Positions 37,065-47,484 of a stretch of DNA of 64,000 bases are shown here, one piece after another. Under the pieces are notes generated by a model. The model made no database searches, was not told the DNA's origin, and saw only the letters and a list, made by a program, of their open reading frames with translations. This stretch comes from Agaricus subrufescens (Eukaryota > Basidiomycota > Agaricomycetes > Agaricales > Agaricaceae): the NCBI GenBank assembly GCA_029945375.1, contig CM057065.1:2232001-2296000 (forward strand). Reading direction: 5' to 3'. How positions within the stretch are numbered: the stretch's first letter is position 1; each line of letters begins with the position of its first letter. The position numbers and the translations under genes were made by a program.

Positions 37065-38045
37065 TCAGTGTATTCTTTATTTTTTACTACTATTGTTCTA
37101 GTTTGCTATCTTTTTAACTTTGACATGTACAACTAACCAACTTTCGTTCCCATCTTCTGACTGATATTTGCTTTTATTCGATCTACCTTACCCCCCTTCA
37201 TAATCCCCTTGGATGTAGTTCTTTCTTATCCTACATAGATTTCTATCTATTATGTATATATTGTGTCCTTAGTGTCTCTATTACTGGCTTATTCGCTTTC
37301 CTGCTTTCACGATTCGTTTACCATAACCCATTAGAGCTTGGTTTTTGTCATCAAATTACTCTGGGTTATTTCAATTGGTTAGTTTACAGCGAAAACACTC
37401 AAATTCTTGCCATTATTATGATTAGCTACTGGTCTGAAGTTCGTTCCCCCAGATCAAGTCATTTTTTATCCGAACTTGTTCCGAGCTTCTGTTAATATCA
37501 CATACTGTACAATCAATCTCACTGTGTCAACTATTTTTAGTGGGTCCTTGTTTGAAGGTCGATCGAAACGTGGCGTTTGAGGATTTGTTCTCGTCCACAG
37601 ATGTGAGTTGGAAAGGAAGCATGATCGTTGGTAACAAGGAGCAACAAAACTGCCGCTCTCGTTTGTGATCTTGACGACCAGACATCAAGTTCAACTGAGG
37701 ACCATGTGGTCTCCAATAAAGATTTATGATGGGTTGATTAGTAGATACCTCGCAAGGATATTCTTTTGTACAAAGCCACAAACCAGGTCTCCTACTAATC
37801 GGACATTCGGCTACACAAGGGTATATATATCCTTTCGAGCGTGCTCGGGAGTGACAGCAGACAGTACTTTTATGACCGAGAACACCTTACAACATAAGCA
37901 AAAACATTCTATTAAATTATTTATAGATACAGTACCAAAGTAATGATTTAGAAAGCAGATGAGTCTGGAGAACGTGAAGAGCAAGTAATAATAAATGGTT
38001 GAAAGCTCGGGAGAAAAGGGTAACGAAGTTTTTGATTGATCTAGT
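37065..38045. other. Intergenic 1 kb, no gene seen
   Basis: T-rich and pyrimidine-rich 3' flank between two convergent genes, suitable for transcript ends on both strands. No coding frame is convincing. Confidence 0.45.
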
Positions 38046-38651
38046 TCAATCGAATATTATCTCCCAATCTGCTGGTGAGGTCGCACTTGGAACGAGACCT
38101 TTGAAATGTGTTCGTCCCATTAGATAATCGACGCGTCTCATTGTATCCATCCCGAATGTTTGACAGCGTTTATGATAAGCTGAGGTAGCCTTCTTTGTCA
38201 AGACATAGGCGAATGAACATGCCCCATCGCCACCGTTTCTATTATATTCTTCTTCAGTAACAGGCGTTTTCATGCATTTATAGATAGCTTTGAAAACATC
38301 TAGCATTGAGATATAGGGCTCTCCGTACACAAACGCCTGACTCGGCCAAACTTCAATTGGCCAAGGCAAGAGAGTGGTCGTCAGACGAAGTCTGGCCGTC
38401 GGAGGGTTTGTAGCGCAATCACCCAAAGCATCTCGTGGAATCGAATCTCCCAAGTTCCATTCAAGAGGTGACCAGAGGACATCGCAGTCCATTCTGAAAA
38501 TGCGAGTTGGACGCAGTATTCGATTAATGCGATAGTGTCCTGAGCGAACTACCGGAGATGATGAGAGGAAATTTGGTTGACGGATGGGAGAGGGAGACGC
38601 CATAGGAATTGTGTGATCTCGGAACTGTACGCGGGTTTTGTTTGGTGACAT
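38046..38651 (-). CDS. DUF6699-type protein A, 201 aa
   Basis: A protein of a fungal family of unknown function with one conserved domain of roughly 130 residues. Seen from ATG 38651: MSPNKTRVQFRDHTIPMASP. The K/R-x-V-x-F followed by SPSP is shared with the family members at 39798-40520 and 46726-47484. The domain begins at MDCDVLWSPLEWNLGDSIPR and includes LPWPIEVWPSQAFVYGEPYI, then SMLDVFKAIYKCMKTPVTEE (T/S-x-x-DV-x-x-x-I/V-Y block), a SAYHKRC segment, MRRVDYLMGRTHFKGLVPS (RVD-F-x-GL block) and a final W-x-I-I. There is no intron. An upstream in-frame ATG at 38735 would add 28 residues, but the N-terminal motif comparison with the relatives favours 38651. No signal peptide or membrane helix is visible, so a soluble intracellular protein is likely. 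Confidence 0.8.
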   Translation of the reverse strand: MSPNKTRVQFRDHTIPMASPSPIRQPNFLSSSPVVRSGHYRINRILRPTRIFRMDCDVLWSPLEWNLGDSIPRDALGDCATNPPTARLRLTTTLLPWPIEVWPSQAFVYGEPYISMLDVFKAIYKCMKTPVTEEEYNRNGGDGACSFAYVLTKKATSAYHKRCQTFGMDTMRRVDYLMGRTHFKGLVPSATSPADWEIIFD

Positions 38652-39797
38652 GAAATTTTTGAGAGTCAGAAGGAGGAGCTTTCTAAGTCTATAAGAAGGG
38701 TTTGACATTCGGTTGTGATTTTGTCCAGATAACATGACGAGCGTTGAGGATCGCTGATTCGGAAGGCGAATGAGCTGGTAGATTTTGGGAGTTGGGCTGA
38801 TTCCGGTTTAAAAGCGTCAAAGGATGGCCTTGTTTTTAAAGGAAAGCAGCAGATATGGTCTGGTATACTTTTATGGAACAAAAGAGGAAAAAACAATAAG
38901 CACGCCCACAATCATTCGTTTCCAGCCTCCTGCGGGAAAAAGAACTAGATTTCTAAGCCACGAAGGGAAAAAATCATGATGGAAATCCTTTGTTTTTCCT
39001 AACGTTGTGACATACACACACCACACATACCAAACCGAAGACAATAATGAAGGAGTTAAGACAATGTTTAATTAGCGCCATAGAGGCAATTGTCCGGGAC
39101 AGATGTTCCTTTCTCGGTGATGAAGCGAGGCAGATATCGAAGAAGGAATGTCGGACCAGACGTTGAGAATTGGAGTGGGAAGGATTTGTTCTGCGCCACA
39201 TAGGCGGCAGCAAGGCGGGTTGACGTCACAAGATTGTAACAATCGCACCCAACAAACACCACAATACATCATTGACGCAGCCTCACATAACAATCACCCC
39301 TTTTCTCCTCAATGAAATGGAAATATGTCTATTCTCTATTCATCGGGCGTAAGTGCTCCACTGATTTATAGCTCGAGAAGCATTCCCGAAGGCCAGGAAC
39401 CTCCAAAGCCCCAAGGCCTCAACGCTTATTAACCCCGCATGATGATAAAAGTATTGTATTACTGATGGTTTGCCTACTATAGGATATTATGTATCAATAC
39501 AAATGCTAGTCGTGACATCGTCAATCGTAGAGAAAGTGCCGTAACGAAGAAAGTCGAACAAATTACTATAATACATTACAAGGTAAGTGGTATACAATAC
39601 CCAAACTCGGGTATTCAATGGTATAAATTCAGTCTCATCAAAGAAAACCAAACTGATTCGGCCCTAGTAGGGCCCTCCGGTATGGTACCGAAGAATGTTC
39701 ACTAGTAATCATCCAGTATGACTCTAGCAGAACGAGCCGATCGACGGATCCGTTAAATAGAAAATGACAGCCGAACTCCACCTCGCGTTTGAGGCCT
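38652..39797. other. Intergenic 1.1 kb between two DUF6699-type genes
   Basis: Promoter of gene A and 3' flank of gene B on the same strand. The stretch 38820-39060 is A/T-mixed with purine-rich runs. No gene supported. Confidence 0.4.
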
Positions 39798-40520
39798 TCA
39801 GTTCTCCGTGTGCATTGTAAATTCCCCTGACCTCATGTCACGGGGCACAAGGCCCATGAATCTGACGTGTTCTGCCAGAAAGTCGACTCTCTTTACTCCG
39901 CCCATTTTCTCCTCTTGATATGCCGAAGAACGATGGGGGTACATCATGTATCGGTCATGATATGCCTTCCTCACTCTGTTCTCATACGAGCTCCCGCTCC
40001 CAAGCCTGTCATACTCTGCTTGGTGGACAGCTTTACTGAGCGACGAATGGACTGCACTCAAAACATCCCAAACAGTGACGTAATGCGTATTACGGCTCCG
40101 CGAGTATCCAGTTGGCGTGACCTTGATACCCCAAGGAAGGTATGGACTAGAGATTATCATGGAGGGAATAGGTGGAGCCGTCGCGGGTTCACTGAGTTCG
40201 TTCGGGGTAATAGAGTGTCTGCTGGCCCTGGCTGACGTAGGAGGTTTGCGAACATCAAAGAGGAGGTCCGGATGTGAGGAGTCGTGGAGGAGACGATGTA
40301 GGCGAAGGGTAGAGTTGTGATGTGCGGTGTGAGAGTGTTGAGAAGAGTGATGTTTGGTAGGAGGGAGTGGAATCACTGCATCCGGAGGGGTTAGGACTGA
40401 GTTTGAGGAAGCCGGTGAGTAATCGTGATATGTGAGGGGCGGCGGCTTTGCAAGGGCAGAGGACGGAGAAAAGGTGTGAATTGTGGTAGTCGGTGCAAAC
40501 CGAACTTGTCTTTCAGGCAT
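39798..40520 (-). CDS. DUF6699-type protein B, 240 aa
   Basis: Single exon from ATG 40520 to TGA at 39798. The N-terminus MPERQVRFAPTTTIHTFSPS has the same R-x-V-x-F then SPS pattern as gene A and gene C. A His/Ser/Pro-rich linker follows (HHSSQHSHTAHHNSTLRLHR), then the domain: LLFDVRKPPTSARASR, YLPWGIKVTPTGYSRSRNTH, YVTVWDVLSAVHSSLSKAV (T-x-x-DV block), AEYDRLGSGSSYENRVRKAY, MGGVKRVDFLAEHVRFMGLV (RVD-F-x-GL block), ending FTMHTEN. It is closest in layout to gene A, 1.1 kb away on the same strand, so the pair probably arose by tandem duplication followed by strong divergence. Function unknown. No membrane or secretion signal is seen. Confidence 0.82.
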   Translation of the reverse strand: MPERQVRFAPTTTIHTFSPSSALAKPPPLTYHDYSPASSNSVLTPPDAVIPLPPTKHHSSQHSHTAHHNSTLRLHRLLHDSSHPDLLFDVRKPPTSARASRHSITPNELSEPATAPPIPSMIISSPYLPWGIKVTPTGYSRSRNTHYVTVWDVLSAVHSSLSKAVHQAEYDRLGSGSSYENRVRKAYHDRYMMYPHRSSAYQEEKMGGVKRVDFLAEHVRFMGLVPRDMRSGEFTMHTEN

Positions 40521-43500
40521 TGGTTATAGGATGGGGGGGTGAATGGGGAGTATACCTCTACCAACATAGCCTTTAAATACTTTACTGACGAGGATGCAGA
40601 GACGAAATTATGGTGTAAGCCGGGATCAAAGCTTATAGGTCGAATCGGGTAAGGATCTTAATGGAGTTCGCAGATCTATCAGCTTTGGCGCTGGAGAGTG
40701 CGCTCCCATTTAACTTCCGACCAAAAGCCCTGATGAACTTCGGGCAAACATCTTACCAGGCACAATCGTATATCGCGGTCCATCTGTGACCATCCCTATA
40801 TTCTCATGTAGGGCGTACAACTTTCAGTCTGTGCGGTCGTACCATGAGTCTCTCGGATCTAAATGAGGAAAGCCCATCAAGAAGCGGGCGGTGCAAAAAA
40901 GGTCGTCGTCTCCCATCGTCAGGAATAGTCAAGAGAAGCTGTGCATAGAATTAGACCCGTTTGAAATCTGTTTCGGATCCGGGATCTAGTCGGAGTGAAG
41001 AACGAATGTCGGATTAGCTACCACAGGTCCACCAAAATGTCACCACCACCACAGGTCTCTCTACACCCCGTTAAGACAAACTGGTCCCTCGTAACGGTAA
41101 CAGAGAACTTTCATACACGTGTTTCCATCTAGAAAGAGCTTGTAAAAAAAACAAGGAATGAATTGTAAACAGCACACGTCGAACGCCGGAGTAAAACTGG
41201 CCAGTACCAACGCAGCCACAATATTGAACATAACGGAGACACTTCACCTTACCCTGCCGGGGTGCCGACTTGCATTCTTATGGTGCAAGTTTCGGTTGTT
41301 CCTCAAAATGACTTGGCGTGATCCCGCCATCGTCGGGATGGATTGCCCTCTCGCATTAGCCATGGGACGCAGTAGGTATGACTCCCGTTGCAACCGTCCA
41401 TACTCCGCCTTGTAACATCACACGTCTTCGTATCCCTTCGCCAGGCAACTTATATTGAGTGTCACATTCGAACAGGTCCCAGCGAATCTGATTTGATGGA
41501 GCGTTGACGTGATTATCGACGGAATAAGGAAACAGCCGGAACAGACGCGGAAATTTCAAATTCACAAATAAACTTGCTAATCAATAATATGATTACATTT
41601 GGTCGCCACATGGTTTAGTCAGATTTTGCAGGGATAACTCGTGGTTGAAAATTCTGCTGAACAAGTCCATAGACTTTGTGCCGACGGATGTATTACTCCA
41701 GGGAATGACGTCGGTCACACAACGCCCCACGTCTTATGGGCATCTTCAACACGCGCCGTTATCGCGAAGTATTGTCATCTAAACTTTGTGCTATCCTTAT
41801 ACCGAGACTCTCAAGGGGGAAAATGCCACCTTTCATGGAAGAGCTCCTTCCTCGGAATTCAATGAATTCCGACAGTGTTCTCTCGCGAGTTTCCAAGCGC
41901 TCAAGCGCTTCAATATGTACGAATTCCACACGGAACACATCTAAGTTCTGTCAGAATAGGACGAGTTTCCTTTCATAGGCCTTCTTACTATTGCATCCGA
42001 GAGATTTCCGAGATAAACTTGTGAGAGAAATCCCTCGGGACGTTGCACTCCCGCAATCTATTTTCACACACGGGAGGCATGAGTGCCACAAGTTGGGATG
42101 CCAGATAAGTCTGGGAGATCTATTACGTCGGTGACATGGTTGCTACCAGCATGTATAGAATCTGGCATATCTCTTTCAATTCCAATGTCATTGACAATCG
42201 GGGCGTTATTAAATGATTGTAGGCGGTGCCACATCCCCACCGCCTAGTATCTGATACTGGCTTTCAATCAGCCACGAATAGGAAGACGCCTGCGCCTTGT
42301 GACTGCCACCAAATGCAGCGTCTGAGAATACTTTGAAGAACATGAGGTCGGCTGAGTACTTTCTCCTTGAACTTCTGACATTGACAATCAAAGTGTGACT
42401 TAAAAAAAGCCTCAGGATCAGGGCTCGGATCAACTGGCGCTAAATGAACGAGACCGCAAATCGCTTGTTCAAGTCTCTTCCGGGTTCACGAATGACAAAT
42501 GGACAGTATCTTTGGATGGACTCCATGGCCCATTGGAGGTTCACGAGCTTCGTGACTCGGGTTGCATACTAACATCGATTTGATACAGGAGTTATCGAGT
42601 GACGCCGCTTGGGCGACTAAATACTAAACATATCCATCTTGGCTGAATAGCTTGGAAGCACGAGGACAGCCCGCTTCCCTCGTCCTTACTCACCGGCACG
42701 AACTCATGGACATTCTTGCGGCCACGCATAATGCACATACAGAGAGAGAAAAGAGAGAATCTGCTGACGAGTGATACCGTCATGCTGACTATCCTCTGAC
42801 TTGTTAAGTTCCTCTCAGAGCGGCACAAACGCTCACTGAATCTTATGGAGAAAAAGAGCTGTTGCCGTGATTTCAAAAAATTACAGATCGGCATCTACAT
42901 ATCGCAATCCAATCTAATAGCGAACTGCTGACTGACCTCTCGTAAACCTTGTTCCGCTGTGCGGTCAGTGGCCCCCAGCCTTTGGGCCGATCTGTTAGTT
43001 ACACCAAGGGGTATATGAGCTGCCTTTTAAGTTTACAGTTTGAACCACTGAAGCCAAGCGTTTCCATAGACCTGCGGAAGGTAGATCCCGATTCTAACCG
43101 CACTCGATCGTTAACCGCCTGCCAATGCCAAGTACTCTCAACTCCTTGGACCGGACATTCAGAGATACCGAACTTTCTAAATACGTACATACTAATGTAC
43201 CCGAAATAGGCTGTGCTTGGTACCGACCCCCCCTGTGCCTTTTTGCTCTGAGCCGTTCCCCTTAGGCTATGCACAATTCTGGGGCGCCTTTCCATATATG
43301 GTCATATACTCGTTAGTACGCCGGGTATCAGAAAAGAGTTTAAATATAAATCGAGGGTAGTATGATACCGTCAAAAAATATTTGTTGTTCTAGTATTGGT
43401 GACAACGTGTCAGGCTAGCCCGCTGATGAGACCCCGCCTCAACTATCAAAATTTTTTCTAAACTGGGTTGGGCGGTTCATCAACCCCCCAGTTCACCGCC

Positions 43501-44499
43501 TTGTCGAGCAAAAAATAGTAAAAATTTTATCATCCCTGTTTTGGAACAAGGTTGAAGATGGAGCTTGCCTCTCCATTTTCACTGCCTGTGCTTCTGAAGG
43601 GGTCTGGACCGTTGTTGTACTCAAACTCGACACAGCCCGCGCAGTAAATATGGGCTTTGGTTTATTCAAACACGATAATATATGAAGCAGCGTCTCTTGA
43701 ATTACATGTCACTGGCGGGCGGCGGCCACTGCAGTCGCTGCTATTCAATATCTAAATTTTGCTTATATCTCCAATAGTGTTCCTCAGAAACTGATAATAA
43801 GAGAATTCAATATTTTCCCCTTCTGCTCATTTCATGTTTCAAATACCAAGAGAGTCGTGCTGCGATGCGCGTAAACTGAATTCTATTACGATATACCGCC
43901 TGCGCATCCTTTGTCTCATTCTGACTGTCTCTGAATCGTTAGACTCAGCCCCACCATGCTAGCAACTGTATCCACTCTCCGCTGCTGTTAAGAATCCATT
44001 GTCGTAAGCCCAGACTTCCCGAGTCGGCGTAGTAACCATTTCAATATACCGGTCATGAGGGTACGCCACTAGCTAATGCAGTACTATAAGCTTTTTGATT
44101 ACATGATCGACATTCAGTGGAAATGAGCGTGGTGTAGAATGGCCGTTTACGACAACCGCCACTGCTACACCGGTCACTTGTCCCCCCCGTCTTTTTCTCA
44201 AACCGGTGGCTTCAGCCGATCGGCCAGAGATACCCTCTCTAGATTCCGTGGCCGTGTAAGCCCTGGCATACTAACAGCGTGAATCAAGCCACCACCATCT
44301 GCGGGTTCTCTACCGCTCATTTTTCTTTCTAGATAGTTTAATTGGCTGTGTTACGTCAGTTGTTAGCCGCACTATTGAAAAGGACATGAGAGAGTATCTT
44401 GCTCGTGATATTCGGGCACAGTCCCACCGCGGAAAACAAGAGACTATTCACTTCAGTGAAACAAGTAATCAGTGATACAGCCCTGCTGCGGTTGGTATA

Positions 44500-44513
44500 T
44501 ATATATATATATA
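44500..44513. repeat. AT dinucleotide microsatellite
   Basis: A short run of alternating T and A (about seven AT units). Low significance. Confidence 0.8.
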
Positions 44514-46092
44514 GATACGTCGGTGGGGACTGGTAGTACTGCCTACACGGTACCCTTTGGATACCGTTTTTTTCTCTGTAATTTCCGAAAACGGTACCGC
44601 CGAGGGACACGCTGCATCCGTTCTAAAACAGTGATTGATATATTCGAAGAAGCAATGATGTGTTCTTTCTATGAACTTCTAATGATTCCCATTTCCAGCC
44701 CTCCGGGATACCCAGATTTTTTGTGTGTTACGTTATGAATACCTTCTTGAGTGCTGTTAACTTTTTGATTATCAAGAGTTTTGTGGCAGCTATCCATCAT
44801 CTAGGGATCGGCGTGACCTTAAAAAAAATAAACGAGCACCCCCACTTAGACGGGTCGTCGGCGAGAGTGAGAAATATCACTTGTACGATCAATATCAATA
44901 TCAGTATGATGTTAATACCTCCTCCCCCTCCCATCTTTCATATATATATATTTTCTTATTCCGCGATACCCAGAGCGATCCTTGATTTGTATTCATGAAA
45001 CATGATGTACAGTATTGAACGATCACAGCGCCGCTTGAGTTGGTACTTCCATCAACGTTTGAGGGCGCGAGTAATAAACTCGCTCAACACAATAATAGAA
45101 TACCTAACGACAAAAACTTACAGTCTCTATGCCAAATATCAAAGTATCACTGTCTCTTCAACACTTTGATATTCAATTAATCACATACATCCAACACACA
45201 CACATACACACTTCCCTTTCATATGATTTTCTTTTTTACCTATCACAAGCGATGTCCGTCACCATGCCAAAACGCGTTCCACCCACCCCTCCCAATCGCT
45301 TGATATCCAAGGGTAACGTAGTAGTGTAACCATCACAAAAATCATGATGAGACAAACACGAGGTTAACTCAATAATAAATCTCCCAGCTAGAACTACCGC
45401 AGTAACACACATCACTCAGCAAAGAGTCCCACAGAACCAGCCCAGAGCTTCACCTAAAATATCCTATCGAATCATATCATCAGGGCAAAGGGCTCTCCCG
45501 CTCTTCCAAGCCTAGTACTACCATTAGTACTAGCAACTCCACCATATATAGCAGAGCCAGGTCAAATACGTATATAGCTAATGCATTAGCAGCAGTACGA
45601 ACGTCTACTAATATATAAACTTTATCTTATCTCAATTAAGTATCAGGGTCATGGGCATGCTCTCTGATAAATTCTCCCAGGCAAACACTAGAGTTATACC
45701 TCGTGATACATTTTTTCAGAATTCCTCCTCCAGTAGAGTTACACGCAAAACCAAAAACAGCGCCTCAAGAGCCGTACCGAAGGGAAAGTTCCTTACGACG
45801 ATTGTTACGTTGCATGAGACCCAAACGAATAACATCATTTATAACCACTGAACAAGGCAACTACACAAAAAGTAAAATTAAGGAATGGAATCTACTTACA
45901 ACTACCTCCGAGCCGAGGTAGACAATCGGATAAAGAACCCGATAGCACAACTAAGTCTGTATATAAAGATTGTCTAGTATGAAACGAGCAAGTTACGAAT
46001 AAAAACGGAAAGCAAACTAGAAGCGCAAAAAAGAGTGATGAGAATGAGAAACATATAAATGATCGAAAAAAATAGCTAATATATTAAATTTA

Positions 46093-46110
46093 CTTCCAAC
46101 ATGTTGGAAG
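46093..46110. repeat. Perfect 18-base palindrome
   Basis: The sequence cttccaacatgttggaag is identical to its reverse complement. It lies about 0.6 kb beyond the stop codon of DUF6699-type gene C. It could be a dimeric protein-binding site or chance. Confidence 0.7.
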
Positions 46111-46725
46111 CAGCAAGGGTCAACCCAAAAACCTCGACGAGGGACGAGGAAGGGGGTGAGCGGGTCAGACCCGAATGTGGGTGGTGCTGGTGGTGAACAG
46201 AATGGAGATAATCATGTGGTACAAGCCAAGGATATACCACGTCACGCGCACCCACTTATATTATCTAAAAACATCCACGTCTTCTTTTGCTTCTCTCGAT
46301 AGGGTATGGAGGGGGGAAGAGAGGGGAAAAAAGCGACCAGTCGAAACCGACACCGCAACGAATTACGGGGAATAAAATACGGGATTTTTTTTGTCGAATT
46401 TTGTCGTTAATACTTTTTTCAGCCAACCGAAGCCTGTGGGAACGAGACGGTGGAGACGGACAACCGGCCGGAGAGCGGGGCAGGCGGAGGGACGGTTAGG
46501 GTATAGGGTTTACGACATCCTACCGAGGGAAAAGCGGCAGCGCACATACACCGCCGTAGAGTAGGATATATGAACCCGTCAACGTTTCACCTGTCCCAGA
46601 GTGGGGCCAAATGCCATCCCAAGAAAAGCTCTTGCCGGAGTCGCTATAGTGTCAAGATTCATGTCAAAGGGGGAAGTGTCTAAGATATGAAAGTGCCGAA
46701 TGAAGGGGGTGGTGGAGACGAGGCT

Positions 46726-47484
46726 CTACACACTCGTCATGGACGGCGAAAAGCCGGGCATCGACATGAGAGAGTACGGAATGGGCGTTGTGGGCAAGGC
46801 GCCGACGTGGAGTTCCCAGTGATTTCTGTCTGGGTGAAGGGACAGGCCCTTGAAGATTATCGTATCTTGCAAAAAGTCGACCTTTCTGATGCCTCGGCTC
46901 TGCTCTCGGGCTTGGAGTTGGGGATCGGTGATGCGCTGGCAACGTTCGTGATAGGCCTTGTTGACAGCGGGCCTGCGGGCGAGCGCCAGTTCCTCGTATT
47001 CTTCGGGAGAGACAGAGGGTCGGAGTTCTCTGTACATGGTGCGAAAAACGTCTTCGACGGTGACGTTGGAGCCGGGGACGGAGGCCTCGACCGTGATGGC
47101 CCACGGAAAAAGCTCCGGGCACTTGATGCAGAGCTGGGGAAGCGGGGGCTGTGTGGCGGCTTCCAGCAGCTCGTGGGCCTGGAGGTGGAGGCGGATTTGC
47201 TCTGCATAGGGGAAGGTGAGGTCAAAGTTGGCAGAGAGAAGCCGGCCCTGGATGAACGCATAGGCGAGGGCGCAGTGGATCTGCATCTCGTCGGCGGGCT
47301 TTTGCTGGGGCGGCGAGACGTGGAAGAACCAGGGGACGAGCTGGGGCCCGTGGGCGGGGGAGGAGACGGGCTCTGGGGGCGGGGTAGAGAGCTCGGAGAC
47401 ATCTGAGAGGGTTGCGTCGGAGTCGGTGGGGGACGGCGACTTGAAGACGGTGTTTGTGTCGGCAAAGTGGACGCGCTTGGCCAT
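46726..47484 (-). CDS. DUF6699-type protein C, 252 aa, GC-rich
   Basis: Single exon from ATG 47484 (MAKRVHFADTNTVFKSPSPT, same K/R-x-V-x-F then SPSP start as A and B) to TGA at about 46726. A Thr/Pro/Ser linker (SELSTPPPEPVSSPAHGPQL) is followed by the domain: VPWFFHVSPPQQKPADEMQI, FDLTFPYAEQIRLHLQAHEL, CIKCPELFPWAITVEASVPG, NVTVEDVFRTMYRELRPSVS (T-x-x-DV block), EYEELALARRPAVNKAYHER, GIRKVDFLQDTIIFKGLSLH and W-E-L-H. The local GC content is clearly higher than in the neighbouring genes, with many third-position C and G, which produces long open frames on the opposite strand. An in-frame extension upstream of 47484 exists but lacks the family start motif. Function unknown; no secretion or membrane signal. 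Confidence 0.85.
   Translation of the reverse strand: MAKRVHFADTNTVFKSPSPTDSDATLSDVSELSTPPPEPVSSPAHGPQLVPWFFHVSPPQQKPADEMQIHCALAYAFIQGRLLSANFDLTFPYAEQIRLHLQAHELLEAATQPPLPQLCIKCPELFPWAITVEASVPGSNVTVEDVFRTMYRELRPSVSPEEYEELALARRPAVNKAYHERCQRITDPQLQAREQSRGIRKVDFLQDTIIFKGLSLHPDRNHWELHVGALPTTPIPYSLMSMPGFSPSMTSV

Larger units (their letters stand above)
40521..46725. other. 6.2 kb stretch without recognisable genes
   Basis: Read on both strands, I find only open frames of 60-100 codons with no motif, no consistent splice-compatible chain and no homology to known transposon proteins that I can see. It contains an (AT)n microsatellite (44500-44513), two short palindromes near 41853-41910, an 18-base palindrome at 46093-46110, and AT-rich segments at 43320-43540 and 45000-46080. 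It could be an eroded mobile-element region or a long regulatory/ncRNA region. I cannot decide from sequence alone. Confidence 0.45.

Noticed and set aside
44472..44738. Short frame ending Cys-Val-Thr-Leu, a CaaX-like end as in pheromone precursors
   Set aside because: No conserved E/R-x processing site or typical precursor layout, AT-repeat derived N-terminus, and no STE3-like receptor nearby.
46687..47406. Long open frame (239 codons) on the plus strand opposite DUF6699 gene C
   Set aside because: It is the antisense shadow of a GC-rich coding exon; composition is Gly/Glu/Asp repetitive and no motif is present.
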